This document shows positions 1 through 34,734 of a stretch of 64,000 nucleotides of DNA, one piece after another. Both the position numbers and the translations under genes were made by a program. Each line of letters starts with the position of its first letter. Positions within the stretch are counted from its first letter, which is position 1. The notes below the pieces were generated by a model. The model had not been told where the DNA came from. It worked only from the letters and a program-made list of their open reading frames with translations, and searched no databases. This DNA is from Ianthella basta (lineage: Eukaryota; Porifera; Demospongiae; Verongiida; Ianthellidae): the NCBI GenBank assembly GCA_964019415.1, contig OZ025884.1, forward strand, positions 6,713,441-6,777,440, written 5' to 3'.

Positions 1-385
1 GAAGTGGTGGCCGCAGGTGTGTGTGTGTGTGTATTAGCGCATGCCACACATAGCAGATGCCGTTTTCAGTGTATGCCAGACAGCTGACTTGCATTAGTCC
101 AAACAGAGTGAACATGGCGTGGCATTGTTTTGAGAATAACACTAGCAACAAATGAAGTGATCACTTAACCTCTGAGTGTCTCCATAGTAGCATAACAATT
201 GGGAACGTGGGGGTTAACACAAACTGTTTGCTAGCGTCAGTGAAATGGAACTCACTAACAAGTACGGCATTCCTGATCATAACAAACACGTAACTACAAA
301 TGTGTCGGATGATCATGACATGCTGCGACCGGTTCAGTGTACACAATGAGGCATGCAATTCACGCCACCCATTCAACTGTCCCAC

Positions 386-1177
386 CTGGTCATAGTAGAG
401 ACCAGACTGGGCGTCATAATACATTCCAGATTGGTCATCGAATGTCAGCCCGGACCGTTTTGTCACCTCCTCTGACACATCAGCGATTTGCTTCAGGAGG
501 TCCTTCACTCCTCTCTCCTCCTTCCCATCGCAGCTGTCCTCTCCTGTGCCTCCTTCAGGCTCTCCCTTGCCCACCTCACCCATGGTCACACCGCTAGGGC
601 CATTGCCAGCTGCTGAGCACCAGCTCACTGGGACAAGATACTGGCTGGAGACCTGGGTCCAGAGAGAGCACATTGGACACACACGTATACACCCAGCAGG
701 TTCAACCACATACAGAAGACCCCCTTATACAGAGCACACTGATATCGGGCCACCTCTCTAATGAGGACAGTGCTGACATAGAGATATGCACAAACATACC
801 TCTGATTTAAGGACACTTCTCTAATGAGGACACTTGGGCCTACATAATCCACACACTAGAATGCCCCAATGTCATATAGAGAGGTGTTGCTGTAACATGT
901 GGCCATGGTGCACGGGTGCAAACTCCTCTACTCTCAGAGAGGTGCAGCACTCCTTATGGAACAACACACCGCATGTGCATGGGCCAGTGAATGCATGCAT
1001 GGACGCGCACACTGACTGGGTCATAGTAGTATCCCGATGAGGAATGGTAGAAGACTCGTCTCTCCTCGTACTCCTCCGTCTCTGTTGTCCCTGTCAGGTC
1101 AATGCACTTGTCCGCAGTATGGCCTTCGATGTCCTTGTCCTCTTCCACGACCTCTCCCTCTTCGTGTTCATCAGACA
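386..1177 (-). CDS. OCRE-domain protein, AGGF1-like (partial)
   Basis: Two coding exons are visible on the minus strand, about 1013-1177 and 386-627. The first runs through an acidic stretch (EEGEVVEEDKD) into FYHSSSGYYYDP. The second carries SGLTFDDQSGMYYDAQSGLYYD. Repeated tyrosine-rich octads of this kind (x-YYD-x-x-SGLYYD) define the OCRE repeat of the splicing and angiogenesis factor AGGF1 and of RBM5/10. The order, a short helix-forming segment (DLLKQIADVSEEVTKR) then tandem octads, resembles AGGF1. The FHA and G-patch domains expected in AGGF1 would lie downstream, to the left of the window. The joint works with a one-base leftover from the first exon. Start exon and C-terminus are not seen, so AGGF1 is a family-level guess; RBM5-like proteins are the alternative. 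Confidence 0.55.
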
Positions 1178-1418
1178 CTGCAGGCAAAGCATGAAACATT
1201 AAGTAATTCCGAGCACCAAACCTAGCAAATGACTTCTCATTGGACAGCGTCTGATAAGTGTCTCACTTGCAATTTCACCAAGTGTACGTATATCTGTGGA
1301 TGATGAGTGCGCACAGTTGACCAGCAATGGAGCATTCAGATATGATATTCAAATGCACGCGCAACCAGTGTACATCGAGGTGTACACGTCATCTATGCCC
1401 GCCATTTAATTCTGAAAA
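1178..1418. other. Intergenic spacer between divergent genes
   Basis: This stretch separates the visible 5' part of the OCRE gene (minus) from the PUS10 start codon (plus). A minus-strand ATG near 1397 could be the OCRE first exon but cannot be confirmed. A shared promoter is likely from the head-to-head layout; no TATA box or other core element was recognised. Confidence 0.35.
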
Positions 1419-3195
1419 ATGGCCGCCGCTGTCAAGGAAGCTGTACATGCGTACGAGCAGACGTTCTTCCTATGTCAGCGATGTCAAGAGTGTATCTCTC
1501 CCTGTGACAGCGGGAAGCAAAGTGAGCCATCTGCAGTTGTATGAATGCAGTGTGTGCGTGTGCGTGTGCGTGTGCTGTTGATTAAGTAGGGACTTGCTCT
1601 TTGCAGTAAGACTCCCTTATTTTATAACACGATGCTAGACATCATGACCAGCACTGTGTGCGTGTATATGCGCACAGTAGTGGCCTTCAGTTCATGTATT
1701 TCACTCAGTCACTTAAAGTATACTGTTTTAATTTTAACCACTTGGTGGTGATGGGGGTGCAGCCTCTGCTGCTGCCCCTTCTTGGCCTTGGTATAGCTAG
1801 CTAGCTTCAGCACAATGCACCATACTGTATATTCCTCCATTCTCCCACACGATCACTGCAGCTACTCCACTTTCCACTGAAGATGGTGTAGACACAGAGC
1901 AGGCAGAGTCATCCTCAAAGTGCTCGAGGCAGCTACTCTGCAGTCTCTGTCTTGGCGCCAACACCAGTGTGGCCATCACTGAACTTGCTCACAGGATTGC
2001 AGACGAGCTCCAGCAGTCCCAATACAAGGTGAACACGTACACCCTCTCCATTGTGCTTCCTCCTTCAGTGTTGGTTCGACAGCGTGCAATCGCACTGCAT
2101 CACAGCCTGCCGGTGTCAAATGTGCAGGTGAAGGACATTTTGAGAACAGCACTGGCAGACAAACTTCTCGGTATCAATGGTCTCACTCTTGACTCTCAGT
2201 CTCCTTTCAGTATTGCCCTGGAGTTTGTCCACCCTGAGACAGAAAGCGAGTGCAACTTTATGATGAAACTCTACCCAAAGTGCTTCGAGGTAGCTAAACC
2301 TAAAGGTACCAAGGTCACTCGAATGAGTCTCACAGCCATACAGAAAGCACTAGGTGTGATGGAAGAAGAAGACTACCAGAACCACCACCTGTGGCCACCA
2401 CCAGGGGTGGACACTGCAATGAGTTGCACAAGCATCGCCTGCAGCCACGAACCTGTCCTTGTCGGTGGTCGCTACTGTAAGTTCTCCCGACGCCTCAGCC
2501 AAACCCCCTGGGTTGTTGATGGTGAGAAGAAGATGGAGACCTCTGTACAGGAGCTGATTGGAGAGCCTCTGCTCCAGGAGTACCACTCAACTGAGATGAA
2601 GCTGTCCTCCTCTGGTAGGGAGGATGCAGATGTTCGCATGCTCGGACGTGGCCGCCCTTTTGTTCTTACCCTTCTGAATCCCAGGAACCCTTCAGTGTCT
2701 GTTGAGAGGCTGAAAGAGATTGAAGAGAGTATAAACTCTTCCAATGAAGGGATAGTTAGTGTTCATCAATTGCAGACAGTGAGCAAAAGTGAATTTGCCC
2801 TTCTGAAGGAGGGTGAAGAGCACAAAACTAAGGAATACTGTGCATTAATTTGGTGTCCTGAATGCATTTCAACAGATGCACTGCGTGCTCTGGAGGATCA
2901 TAAAGATGTGGTTGTGCATCAGAAGACCCCTGTGCGTGTGCTGCACCGGCGGTCTTTGGCTACAAGAGACAAGGTGGTGTACAGTATGCGTTGTGAGCGC
3001 GTGGATGACCACCACTTCAAGTTGCACCTGAACACACAGGCAGGCACATACATTAAGGAATTTGTGCATGGAGATTTTGGTCGCACTACGCCCAACTTAC
3101 GTTCCTTTCTTGGACAAGAAGTGGACATCTTGGCCCTTGATGTAAGTGATGTAGTTATGGACTGGCCTCCTGAATCCAAATGTCATCAACTTTAG
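1419..3195 (+). CDS. PUS10: tRNA pseudouridine synthase Pus10
   Basis: PUS10 converts uridines 54 and 55 of the tRNA T-loop to pseudouridine and in animals also acts in microRNA processing. There are two coding exons, 1419-1521 and 1862-3195. The donor AAA|GTGAGC and the acceptor at 1860-1861 join in phase to give 478 residues (human 529). The small first exon supplies CQRC and the second CSLCLG, the paired cysteines of the N-terminal zinc-binding THUMP-like module. The catalytic core is clear: GREDADVRMLGRGRPF contains the expected catalytic aspartate, and the C-terminus carries QKTPVRVLHRR, QAGTYIKEFVHGDFGRT and DWPPE, all strongly conserved in PUS10. The ATG at 1419 was chosen because it gives a correctly phased exon starting MAAAVKEAVHAYEQ; a weak in-frame GTG at 1969 would delete the zinc module. 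Confidence 0.95.
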
Positions 3196-3462
3196 TTAAC
3201 TCGGATCTATTTTTAATTGGCTACATTGCTTACTAGTGCATGCCAATCTTCTTTTGATTACATGTACAGTAGTTGTATTAAACACAGCAGCTGGTAGTTA
3301 TCATGTGCGTGACATGTGGAACGAAGCAAAGGCAAGCCATCACATGCACATGCCGTGGAGTCTCCCGGAGGGCGAGGGGCCGGGGGTGAGTTTAAATTTC
3401 CCGCCTAACTAATTGTTACGCAAGAAGTGGGTGGGTCCTTGCACGTGTGCGCTCTAGGCAAG
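3196..3462. other. PUS10 3' UTR and RPS6 promoter region
   Basis: This is a tandem-gene spacer. An ATTAAA hexamer at about 3278-3283 is a plausible PUS10 polyadenylation signal. The RPS6 promoter and 5' UTR must lie in the rest. No TATA box is evident. Confidence 0.4.
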
Positions 3463-4514
3463 ATGAAGGTAAGGAGGAATAGCGCGACTACATCCAGCTG
3501 ATCTGAATTCACTGTAGTATTATCTATGAGTTTGAGAATACCAAAGCAGAGAGTTATTGTGTTCGTTTACCTTACTACAGCTGAACGTTGCATATCCTGC
3601 AACGGGGCAGCAGAAACTCATCGAAATAGACGACGAACTGAAGCTGTGAGTGGAACTGTTGGGTGGACAAACGTAAAGTCCGGTAACACGTGCAGGCTAT
3701 TAGTTCTGTTCTCTGTTTTGCAGGCGTCCGTTTTACGAAAAGAGAATATCTACCGAAATATCAGGCGACCACCTTGGGGAGGAATGGAAGGTGATTTGCT
3801 TGTCATGTGAATCATGGGGAGAGGCATGCTCTGTTCCGGGATATAATGTGTTTTGTATGTGTGTCGCGTGGAGAAGGCTGTTGCACTCGCCTCTCCTCTT
3901 CTGCTCCACAGGGCTATGTGTTTCGCATCACTGGTGGGAACGACAAGCAAGGCTTCCCCATGAAGCAGGGTGTGTTGACAAATGGACGTGTGCAGCTGCT
4001 CCTCTCTAAAGGCCACTCGTGCTACAGGCCACGGCGAAAGGGTGAGAGGAGACGCAAGAGTGTCCGTGGTTGCATTGTGGACTCCAACCTCGCTGTGCTC
4101 AGTCTGATCATCATCAAAAAGGGAGACAGTGACATTCCAGGTCTCACTGACAGCCCTATCCCTTCCAGACTGGGGCCAAAGCGCGTGGGAAAGATCAGAA
4201 AAATGTTCAATCTTAGCAAGGAGGATGATGTACGTCAGTATGTCATTCGCAGGGCACTGCCCATCAAGGAAGGGAAGACCAAGCCGCAGTACAAAGCACC
4301 AAAGATTCAGCGTCTCCTCACACCAGTCGTGCTCCAACGCAAGAGAACTAGACGGGCCCAGGTAGCCGCCTGGGGGCAGAAGAGTCGTGAAGATGCTAAA
4401 GCATACGCAAAGCTATTGGCCCAAAGAGCAAAGGAAGCACGAGAGAAGAAGCTGGAAATTATGAGGAGGAGGCGCCTATCCAGCGGGGGTCGAGTGTCCA
4501 CATCATCTGCATGA
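3463..4514 (+). CDS. RPS6: 40S ribosomal protein S6
   Basis: Small-subunit ribosomal protein and classic target of S6 kinase. Coding exons are 3463-3468, 3581-3645, 3724-3790 and 3912-4514, totalling 246 residues (human 249). The first coding exon encodes only Met-Lys. Diagnostic blocks include [50 protein letters not shown] and [13 protein letters not shown]. The C-terminal basic helix ends in [16 protein letters not shown], which keeps the RRRLSS motif phosphorylated by S6K/RSK in animals but has a shorter tail than the mammalian protein. An AATAAA signal follows about 100 bp after the stop. The next gene converges from the right. Confidence 0.98.
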
Positions 4515-4611
4515 GGACGGTTGACTTGGTTCATTGACAGTCATTATTTGTTGCTGTGGATGGCTGATGTATGAATTATTGATATATTGAATGATGCCCC
4601 ATACAACATGT

Positions 4612-4617
4612 AATAAA
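4612..4617 (+). promoter_or_regulatory. Polyadenylation signal of RPS6
   Basis: A canonical AATAAA lies 98 bp after the RPS6 stop codon, in the right orientation. The 3' end of the convergent HTH gene lies about 60 bp further on. Confidence 0.7.
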
Positions 4618-4673
4618 CTGTCAGTGTCACTGTCAATTAAATGGTGGCTGTCAGTGTACACACAGGTAGCTAA

Positions 4674-5026
4674 TTAAATGGTGGATGAAATTGACTGTTC
4701 TGATGAAGTGGATAGGGTGACCTCTTCGCAGTACAAATCTGTCGGGTTCTCGTGTGGTAGCTGAGTGTGATGCAACAGGTGCTCCTGTGAGCCTTCATCG
4801 TCCACCGTCACTGAGTGTCTGACTGCAAAGTGATCCGCAGAGACGTACGGCCTGCACACACACAGGAAGGAACATGCACTGCTAATGCTGGTGTACATGA
4901 AATACAAGAGATGGTCAGCATTGTAAGCACATGATCACTTACATGCACACACACCATTCCATGAAGGGTTGTAGGGCGGGGTCACAATGCTTCACACACC
5001 CCATTGAGGCTGGTTGTGAACCACCT

Positions 5027-5073
<47 letters not shown>

Positions 5074-6500
5074 GCACACACACACACACACACACACCGT
5101 TGGCTATGCTTCCCCTTGGTCTCACTGCTGCCATGTGCACATGCATGGTGACCGTCAAGCTCCAAGATACCCTCATCCATCACCACCTCCTCCGACACCA
5201 CCTCAACGACCTCTGTGGTCAGAGTTAGCAGGTCTGCATCAGATGCCATGTCAGCTGTGGGGTCCGTGCTGGTATGGGCAGTGGACAGGGTGGCTACCAG
5301 CTCAGCCGTGAGAGGCTGGGACAGTGACTGCGGTAGCCTCAGGGACTCCAAAGGGAGGAACCCTAAGGAGCCGCTGGACTTCTGGAAGTGCTCTGGCACC
5401 TCAGTACTACCACTGCCACTAGGAACCTTTCCACTCACAGACATGTTTGGGAACGATGAATGGAGGGCAAGGGGAGAGAAGTGGGAGTGCGACTGGTAGC
5501 TCTCCATTGCCAGCTCATCGTCAAACAGCTCGCTGGGGGGACCACAGATGTTGTAAAGCTGGTGCTTCTCCACCCACGAGTTCAGCCAGCCTGGAGCTGC
5601 TTTGAAGCTTGGAGAGCTGCAGAGTTCCAGAGCCTTGTCACGCAATAGCTTACGCTGCACCTTCTCACCTCCCTGGATACGTGACACCACCCAGTTCAGA
5701 AGCACCCTGTCATAGTGCTCAGTCCACCCCTGGCGGTTCACGGCATCATCCAGATAGGATGTGTTTCGTGGCTTCTTTGCTTCTGAAGCTGAAGACAACA
5801 ACGACGATGTAATTACTCCATCCCCTGCTAAATCATTCGGAAGGATTCGCAGCTTCAATTCCAAGTCATTCTTCTCTGCTGATCTGTCATACGTTTGTCC
5901 CTTGAGGTCTAAGCTATATCGCCGTGAAAACTTGACATACCAGCCTAATGATGCTTTGAAGGACGGATCGGAACGCAGCTCCAATGCCTTGTCCCTGATC
6001 AAGGTGGAGGTCAAGCTGATGCCCTGTGCCCAACAGGAGCTAATCCACTCCAAGAGGATTCTGTCCAGATTGGCATCACTGACCTTCCTCCCCTGCCCTG
6101 GACGTCGATACACTGCTGTTCCAGCCTCCTCTGCCACTGTAGCAATGATGTCAATCTCCTTTCGCCAGCGCTGAAGGCACCGACGAGATACGCTCAGGGC
6201 AAGTGCAGCTTGGCTGGCTGACTCCATTTCTGCTGCCTTCTGTACTGCTTGGAGCTTGAAGGCTGCGGTGTAAGCCCGCTTGCGGTTCTTTCCCAACTCT
6301 TCTTCGCCAGACTGCTCATAACTCATGCGTTTCTTCCAGTTAGCGTACCAGTTCTGGGATGCCTTGAAGCCACCTCCATACTTCTGCCCAATCTCATATG
6401 CCTTCTGCCTAATGTCAATGGGGGAAAGCACTACCCCCAGTTCTTTCTGGGATACTGCCCACTGGTACACTTCTCTGTCTATATCTTCCCTCTTTCCCAT
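4674..6500 (-). CDS. Tandem CENP-B/pogo-type HTH DNA-binding protein
   Basis: Two coding exons, 5098-6500 and 4674-4851, join in phase (codon CG|G) into 526 residues. Three homologous modules are visible at roughly residues 5-55, 130-185 and 240-295. Each has the CENP-B/Tc5 HTH pattern: an acidic or basic lead, LLxW(I/V), IRxKALEL, FKAS, then xxWxxxWxxR/H. Examples are LIRDKALELRSDPSFKAS and LLRDKALELCSSPSFKAA. Between modules 1 and 2 a fourth HTH of pipsqueak/Brinker style appears (YTAAFKLQAVQKAAE ... RCLQRWRKE). There is no DDE transposase core; the remaining C-terminus is Ser/Thr-rich and acidic. This looks like a host DNA-binding factor derived from pogo/Tigger transposase DNA-binding domains. 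The intron begins directly at a (GT)n tract. Targets are unknown. Confidence 0.75.
5032..5097. repeat. (CA)n microsatellite
   Basis: About 65 bp of CA with two CG interruptions, inside the intron of the HTH gene. On the transcribed strand it is (GT)n and starts at the splice donor itself. Confidence 0.95.
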
Positions 6501-7016
6501 TCTTTGAATGCGACCTGGAATACACATAGGAAGAAGCCATTTTGACGGGAACTCCAAATAATGCCTACTATCATTGTAGAGTGAGCGTGAATTAGACCGG
6601 GACACATGATGGTTAATGTTTATTCAGTTACAATATCACTTACAAGTAATCAGTACAAGGGAAACATGCTTCCTGCCCCGTCCAATATTTCTTACTTATA
6701 ATGAACTGTTCCAAAGCTCTGAGTGCCAAAGCCTGAACCTTCTCCGAACCGCCGTCGGTATTTATATTCCTTACTAACGCCTTTCTTACTAATTAATGGG
6801 TTTTCCTCATTGCCGCTTCGAAGTTGGTCTCCTCAACAGTGGCGGGCAATTCAAACAATGAAAGTTCAGGCTTGGACCTTTCATTGGGTCCCTCATTGGG
6901 TATCGGCGAGTTGCTATGGAGCTCCTGGCGGATTGGAGGCAATTCTTACTTTGGCCGACACGACCAAAGTGCAGCAGATAGCAGTGGCGTGTTCTGCTTT
7001 GCTGAGTGGAAATGCA
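6501..7016. other. Divergent spacer between the HTH gene and the receptor cyclase
   Basis: Contains an acceptor-like site just 5' of the HTH start (minus strand), so an untranslated exon of that gene probably lies here. In the plus direction the reading frame of the receptor cyclase stays open from 6723, with an in-frame ATG at 6861; the ATG at 7017 is preferred because a signal-peptide-like stretch follows it. Confidence 0.4.
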
Positions 7017-15663
<8,647 letters not shown>

Positions 15664-16102
15664 TCACCCCTACCCCAAGCATTGCACATAGAGAGACAAA
15701 CAGGATATACATAGGAGAGCAGAGACAACGCATCATTTGACAGTAACATGTAAATAGGCACTCAACGAGAGTAAGTGGATTGCTGTATAATATATGTTCA
15801 GTCCTCACATGTCACCAGTGTCCATCATGTCAGTGTTGTACAGTGTTTGGCAATTATTTACGAGTATTTAATATTAAACCAATGTCTGGGACTTCCCCCA
15901 AGTATGGTGCAGGTGGAGCGAGCCCGACCAGCCGCATTGCACTGAGGCACCTCTGCTGAGCAAGCTAACAGGGTGGGGAACAAGAGAGGCAGGAAAGTGA
16001 GACACTTTAGTGAAGAAAGTACATTTTACCAGCCAGCCAGTGGAGGCACTCAGGGGACCCAATACACAAGGGGCCCTCACACATGCAGTATAGTGTGCAG
16101 CT
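15664..16102. other. Convergent intergenic spacer
   Basis: Holds the 3' UTRs of the receptor cyclase (plus) and the PWWP protein (minus). No ORF, repeat or clear polyadenylation hexamer was recognised. Confidence 0.4.
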
Positions 16103-17169
16103 CTACAACACTCTCGATCCATGTGTACAGCATACCCGTCTGTGTTCATCCTCCTCCATGTCTATGGAGGCAAGGACTTCCTGCCAGCCGTTGTCCTGTT
16201 CCATGATGGAAAGACTCCTCTCCACCTCATTGGTCCATGCAGGGCACTCAACACTGCCCTCTGACCTGCTGTCTCCCTCCCCTTCTTCACTCTCGAACCC
16301 TTCCAAATGCTGTCCATGTCCACTTCCTGTGCTGGAGTCAAGGCTGTCAAGCAGACCCACTTCCTCAGAATCACTGCTACCCTCCTCATTGCCGCTGGGG
16401 TTGTCACTCTGAGAGTCACTTTCAGGAACAGTGTCAAAGAAGCCCTCTGGGAGTTTACCTGATGCAGCATACTCCTTAGCCTCCTGCAGTGCCACCTGTA
16501 CGTACGTACAGCACACACCTCATGACAGGAGTGCATACAGCCAAGAGTGTGAGTGGATGCACATGACTGTGGATGTACTGTAGCATGTACAGTACAAGTG
16601 TAAGGAGTTGTGGATCTGTTGTGTGCGCAACAATGTGTACTGGATGTGTGTTGCAGTCACCCACGTGTACACTCACCAGGAACACCTTGCTCTTGCTTCT
16701 ATTGTGAAACCTCTTGGCAAACCCTTTATCGTATGGTTCAATAGCCGACTTACTAACCCAGTGGCTGTGAAAGACCATAGCAAAATGGCCATCAACACAT
16801 AACACGCTCAAAACACATGTGCATGTGCATGTGTGCATCCCTTGATGCTGGAACAAATACTACACCACACACATGTGCAAACAAACATTATTGTACGATA
16901 AATGACATCAGGTCACAGTCTGTGCACAACTCATGGTCTTACTAATCGTATGATCCAAAGAACTTGACCATGAACATGCCCGGTCTCGGTGGCTTGCGCA
17001 GTTTCCTCGGGACCAGACAACTCTGTGTGGGGTCCACAGCCTGTCCCGGCCAGTGAAAGAAACCACTCACTTTGGCCCAGACCAGCTCCTGGTCGCGGAA
17101 ACTCTTGTCCGGCCTCTTTTTGGCAGGTTGTTGACGGCCTAACTCGGCCGACCTCTTTCGATCGGACAT
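16103..17169 (-). CDS. Small PWWP-domain protein
   Basis: A probable nucleosome/DNA reader. Coding exons are 16943-17169, 16677-16764 and 16103-16495, in phase, giving 235 residues. The N-terminus is basic (SDRKRSAELGRQQPAKKR). A PWWP domain follows at about residues 27-110: LVWAKVSGFFHWPG, then RPGMFMVKFFGSYDYHWV, then the C-terminal helices KGFAKRFHNRSKSKVFL. The second half is acidic and serine-rich (ESEEGEGDSRSEGS). The PWWP most resembles the one in GLYR1/NP60 (LVWGKLGRYPPWPG, VKFFGTEDHAWI), but the GLYR1 dehydrogenase-like domain is absent and the stop follows the acidic tail. HDGF-family proteins are an alternative. Function beyond chromatin binding is not inferable. Confidence 0.8.
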
Positions 17170-17471
17170 TTTTCATTGCGCAACTAGCTCTCCTCGCCGA
17201 TAGCCATTTACTGGCATGCGTACGTAGAATTCATTGCGCAGTGTGAACACGCACTCCACGTCATTCATTGTCATGCAACATGCACCCCACGTCATTCATT
17301 GTCATGCAACATGCACCCCACGTCATTCATTGTCATGCAACATGCACCCCACGTCATTCATTGTCAACATGCACCCCACGTCATTCATTGTCAACATGCC
17401 CCCCACGTCATTCATTGTCAACATGCACCCCATGTCATTCAATGTCAACATGCACCTCAAGTCATTCGCTG

Positions 17472-33304
<15,833 letters not shown>

Positions 33305-33349
33305 ATTGTTCTTGCTCGACGCGCCAGTTTCCCGCCAATTGCAATAGTA
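33305..33349. promoter_or_regulatory. ORC3/PMS1 bidirectional promoter core
   Basis: Only 45 bp separate the start codons of ORC3 (minus, ATG at 33304) and PMS1 (plus, ATG at 33350). The 5' UTRs must therefore be very short or overlap. The interval contains a CCAAT-box match (GCCAATTG) and lies beside a CCGCCATATTG motif that spans the ORC3 start. The promoter role is inferred from layout. Confidence 0.6.
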
Positions 33350-34642
33350 ATGAATCTGCTGGATGCAGAGACGGTCCGGTTCATCTCGAGCTCGCAAGTT
33401 GTCGCCAGCGTCCACTCCGCCGTGAAGGAGCTGGTGGAGAATTCGCTGGACGCTGGAGCATCGAACATTCAAGTCAAGTTGGTGAGTTGCAAGGTCGATC
33501 TTGTGATCGAATCATCACTCACTATATGGTAAGTCGTGATGTCGACACTTCCGAATCGTGTGCCGAAGCTAAGTGAAGTCCAGCTGGAAGTGTACAGGAA
33601 TGCCCTGATGCTAGCTCAGTCCGCTGTACTGTAGCTTATCGTCAGTGCCTGCAGCTGTACAGCACCTTTCCTCCTCTCTCCCTACCCTCCCTCTCCTCCC
33701 TGCCTCCCCTCCTCTCCTCCCTCCCCTCCTCCTCTCCTCCCTCTCTCCCCTCCTCCTCTCCTCCCCCCCTCCTCCCCTCCTCCTCTCCTCCCTCCTCCTC
33801 TCCTCCCTCCCTCCCCTCCTCCTCTCCTCCCTCCCTCCCCCTCCCCTTCTCCTCCCCTCTCCTGCAGGAAGACTATGGTCTCAGTCGTATAGAGGTCAGG
33901 GACGATGGCTCAGGCATCAAGAAGGAGGACGCTCCCTTTGTAGCTGCTCCACACTACACCTCTAAGTTGAAACACTTTGATGACTTGGCAGCAGTGAGGA
34001 CATATGGTTTCCGTGGTGAAGCACTGGCATCGCTGGCTGCCGTGTCTAACGTCTCCATCGTCACATGCACACATGGAGACCAACTAAGCACTGTGTATAA
34101 GTATGATAAGAGTGGGTGTGTCACGAGTGAGCGCCCCTCCCCTTTGGGCCGAGGCACCTCGGTGATCATCACAGACCTCTTCACGAACCTCCCTGTACGC
34201 AAACAGCAGTACAAGAGTGGCAAGAAGTGCCGTGATGAGTTTAAGAAGGTGGAGGACATCCTCCTGGCCTTTGGGTTGGCTCATCCTGGTGTGCGGTTTG
34301 TCCTCAAGCACAACGGCAACCTGGTCTGGCAGAAGGTGCGTGGAGAGGAGCTTAGGACAAGTATGGGCTCGGTGTTTGGCTTCTCACTGATGCAGCAGTT
34401 GCTTCCTTTTGAATATGAGCATGTCCCTGGTGCCGAGGTTGGTGATGGTGGTGAGGGCAGCAGTGAGCTGGATGAAGGGCTAGGTGGTGTGGACAGTGAG
34501 TTTGTGTGCTGGTTTAAGGCAGTTGGCTACCTCCCAAAGGCCAGTGCAGACCCCTCCTCGGTTAGCCGCTCCTCTCATGACCGGCTGTTCCTATTCATCA
34601 ACAACAGACCTGTGCAGTGCAAACCTCTGATGATGGTATGTG

Positions 34643-34734
<92 letters not shown>

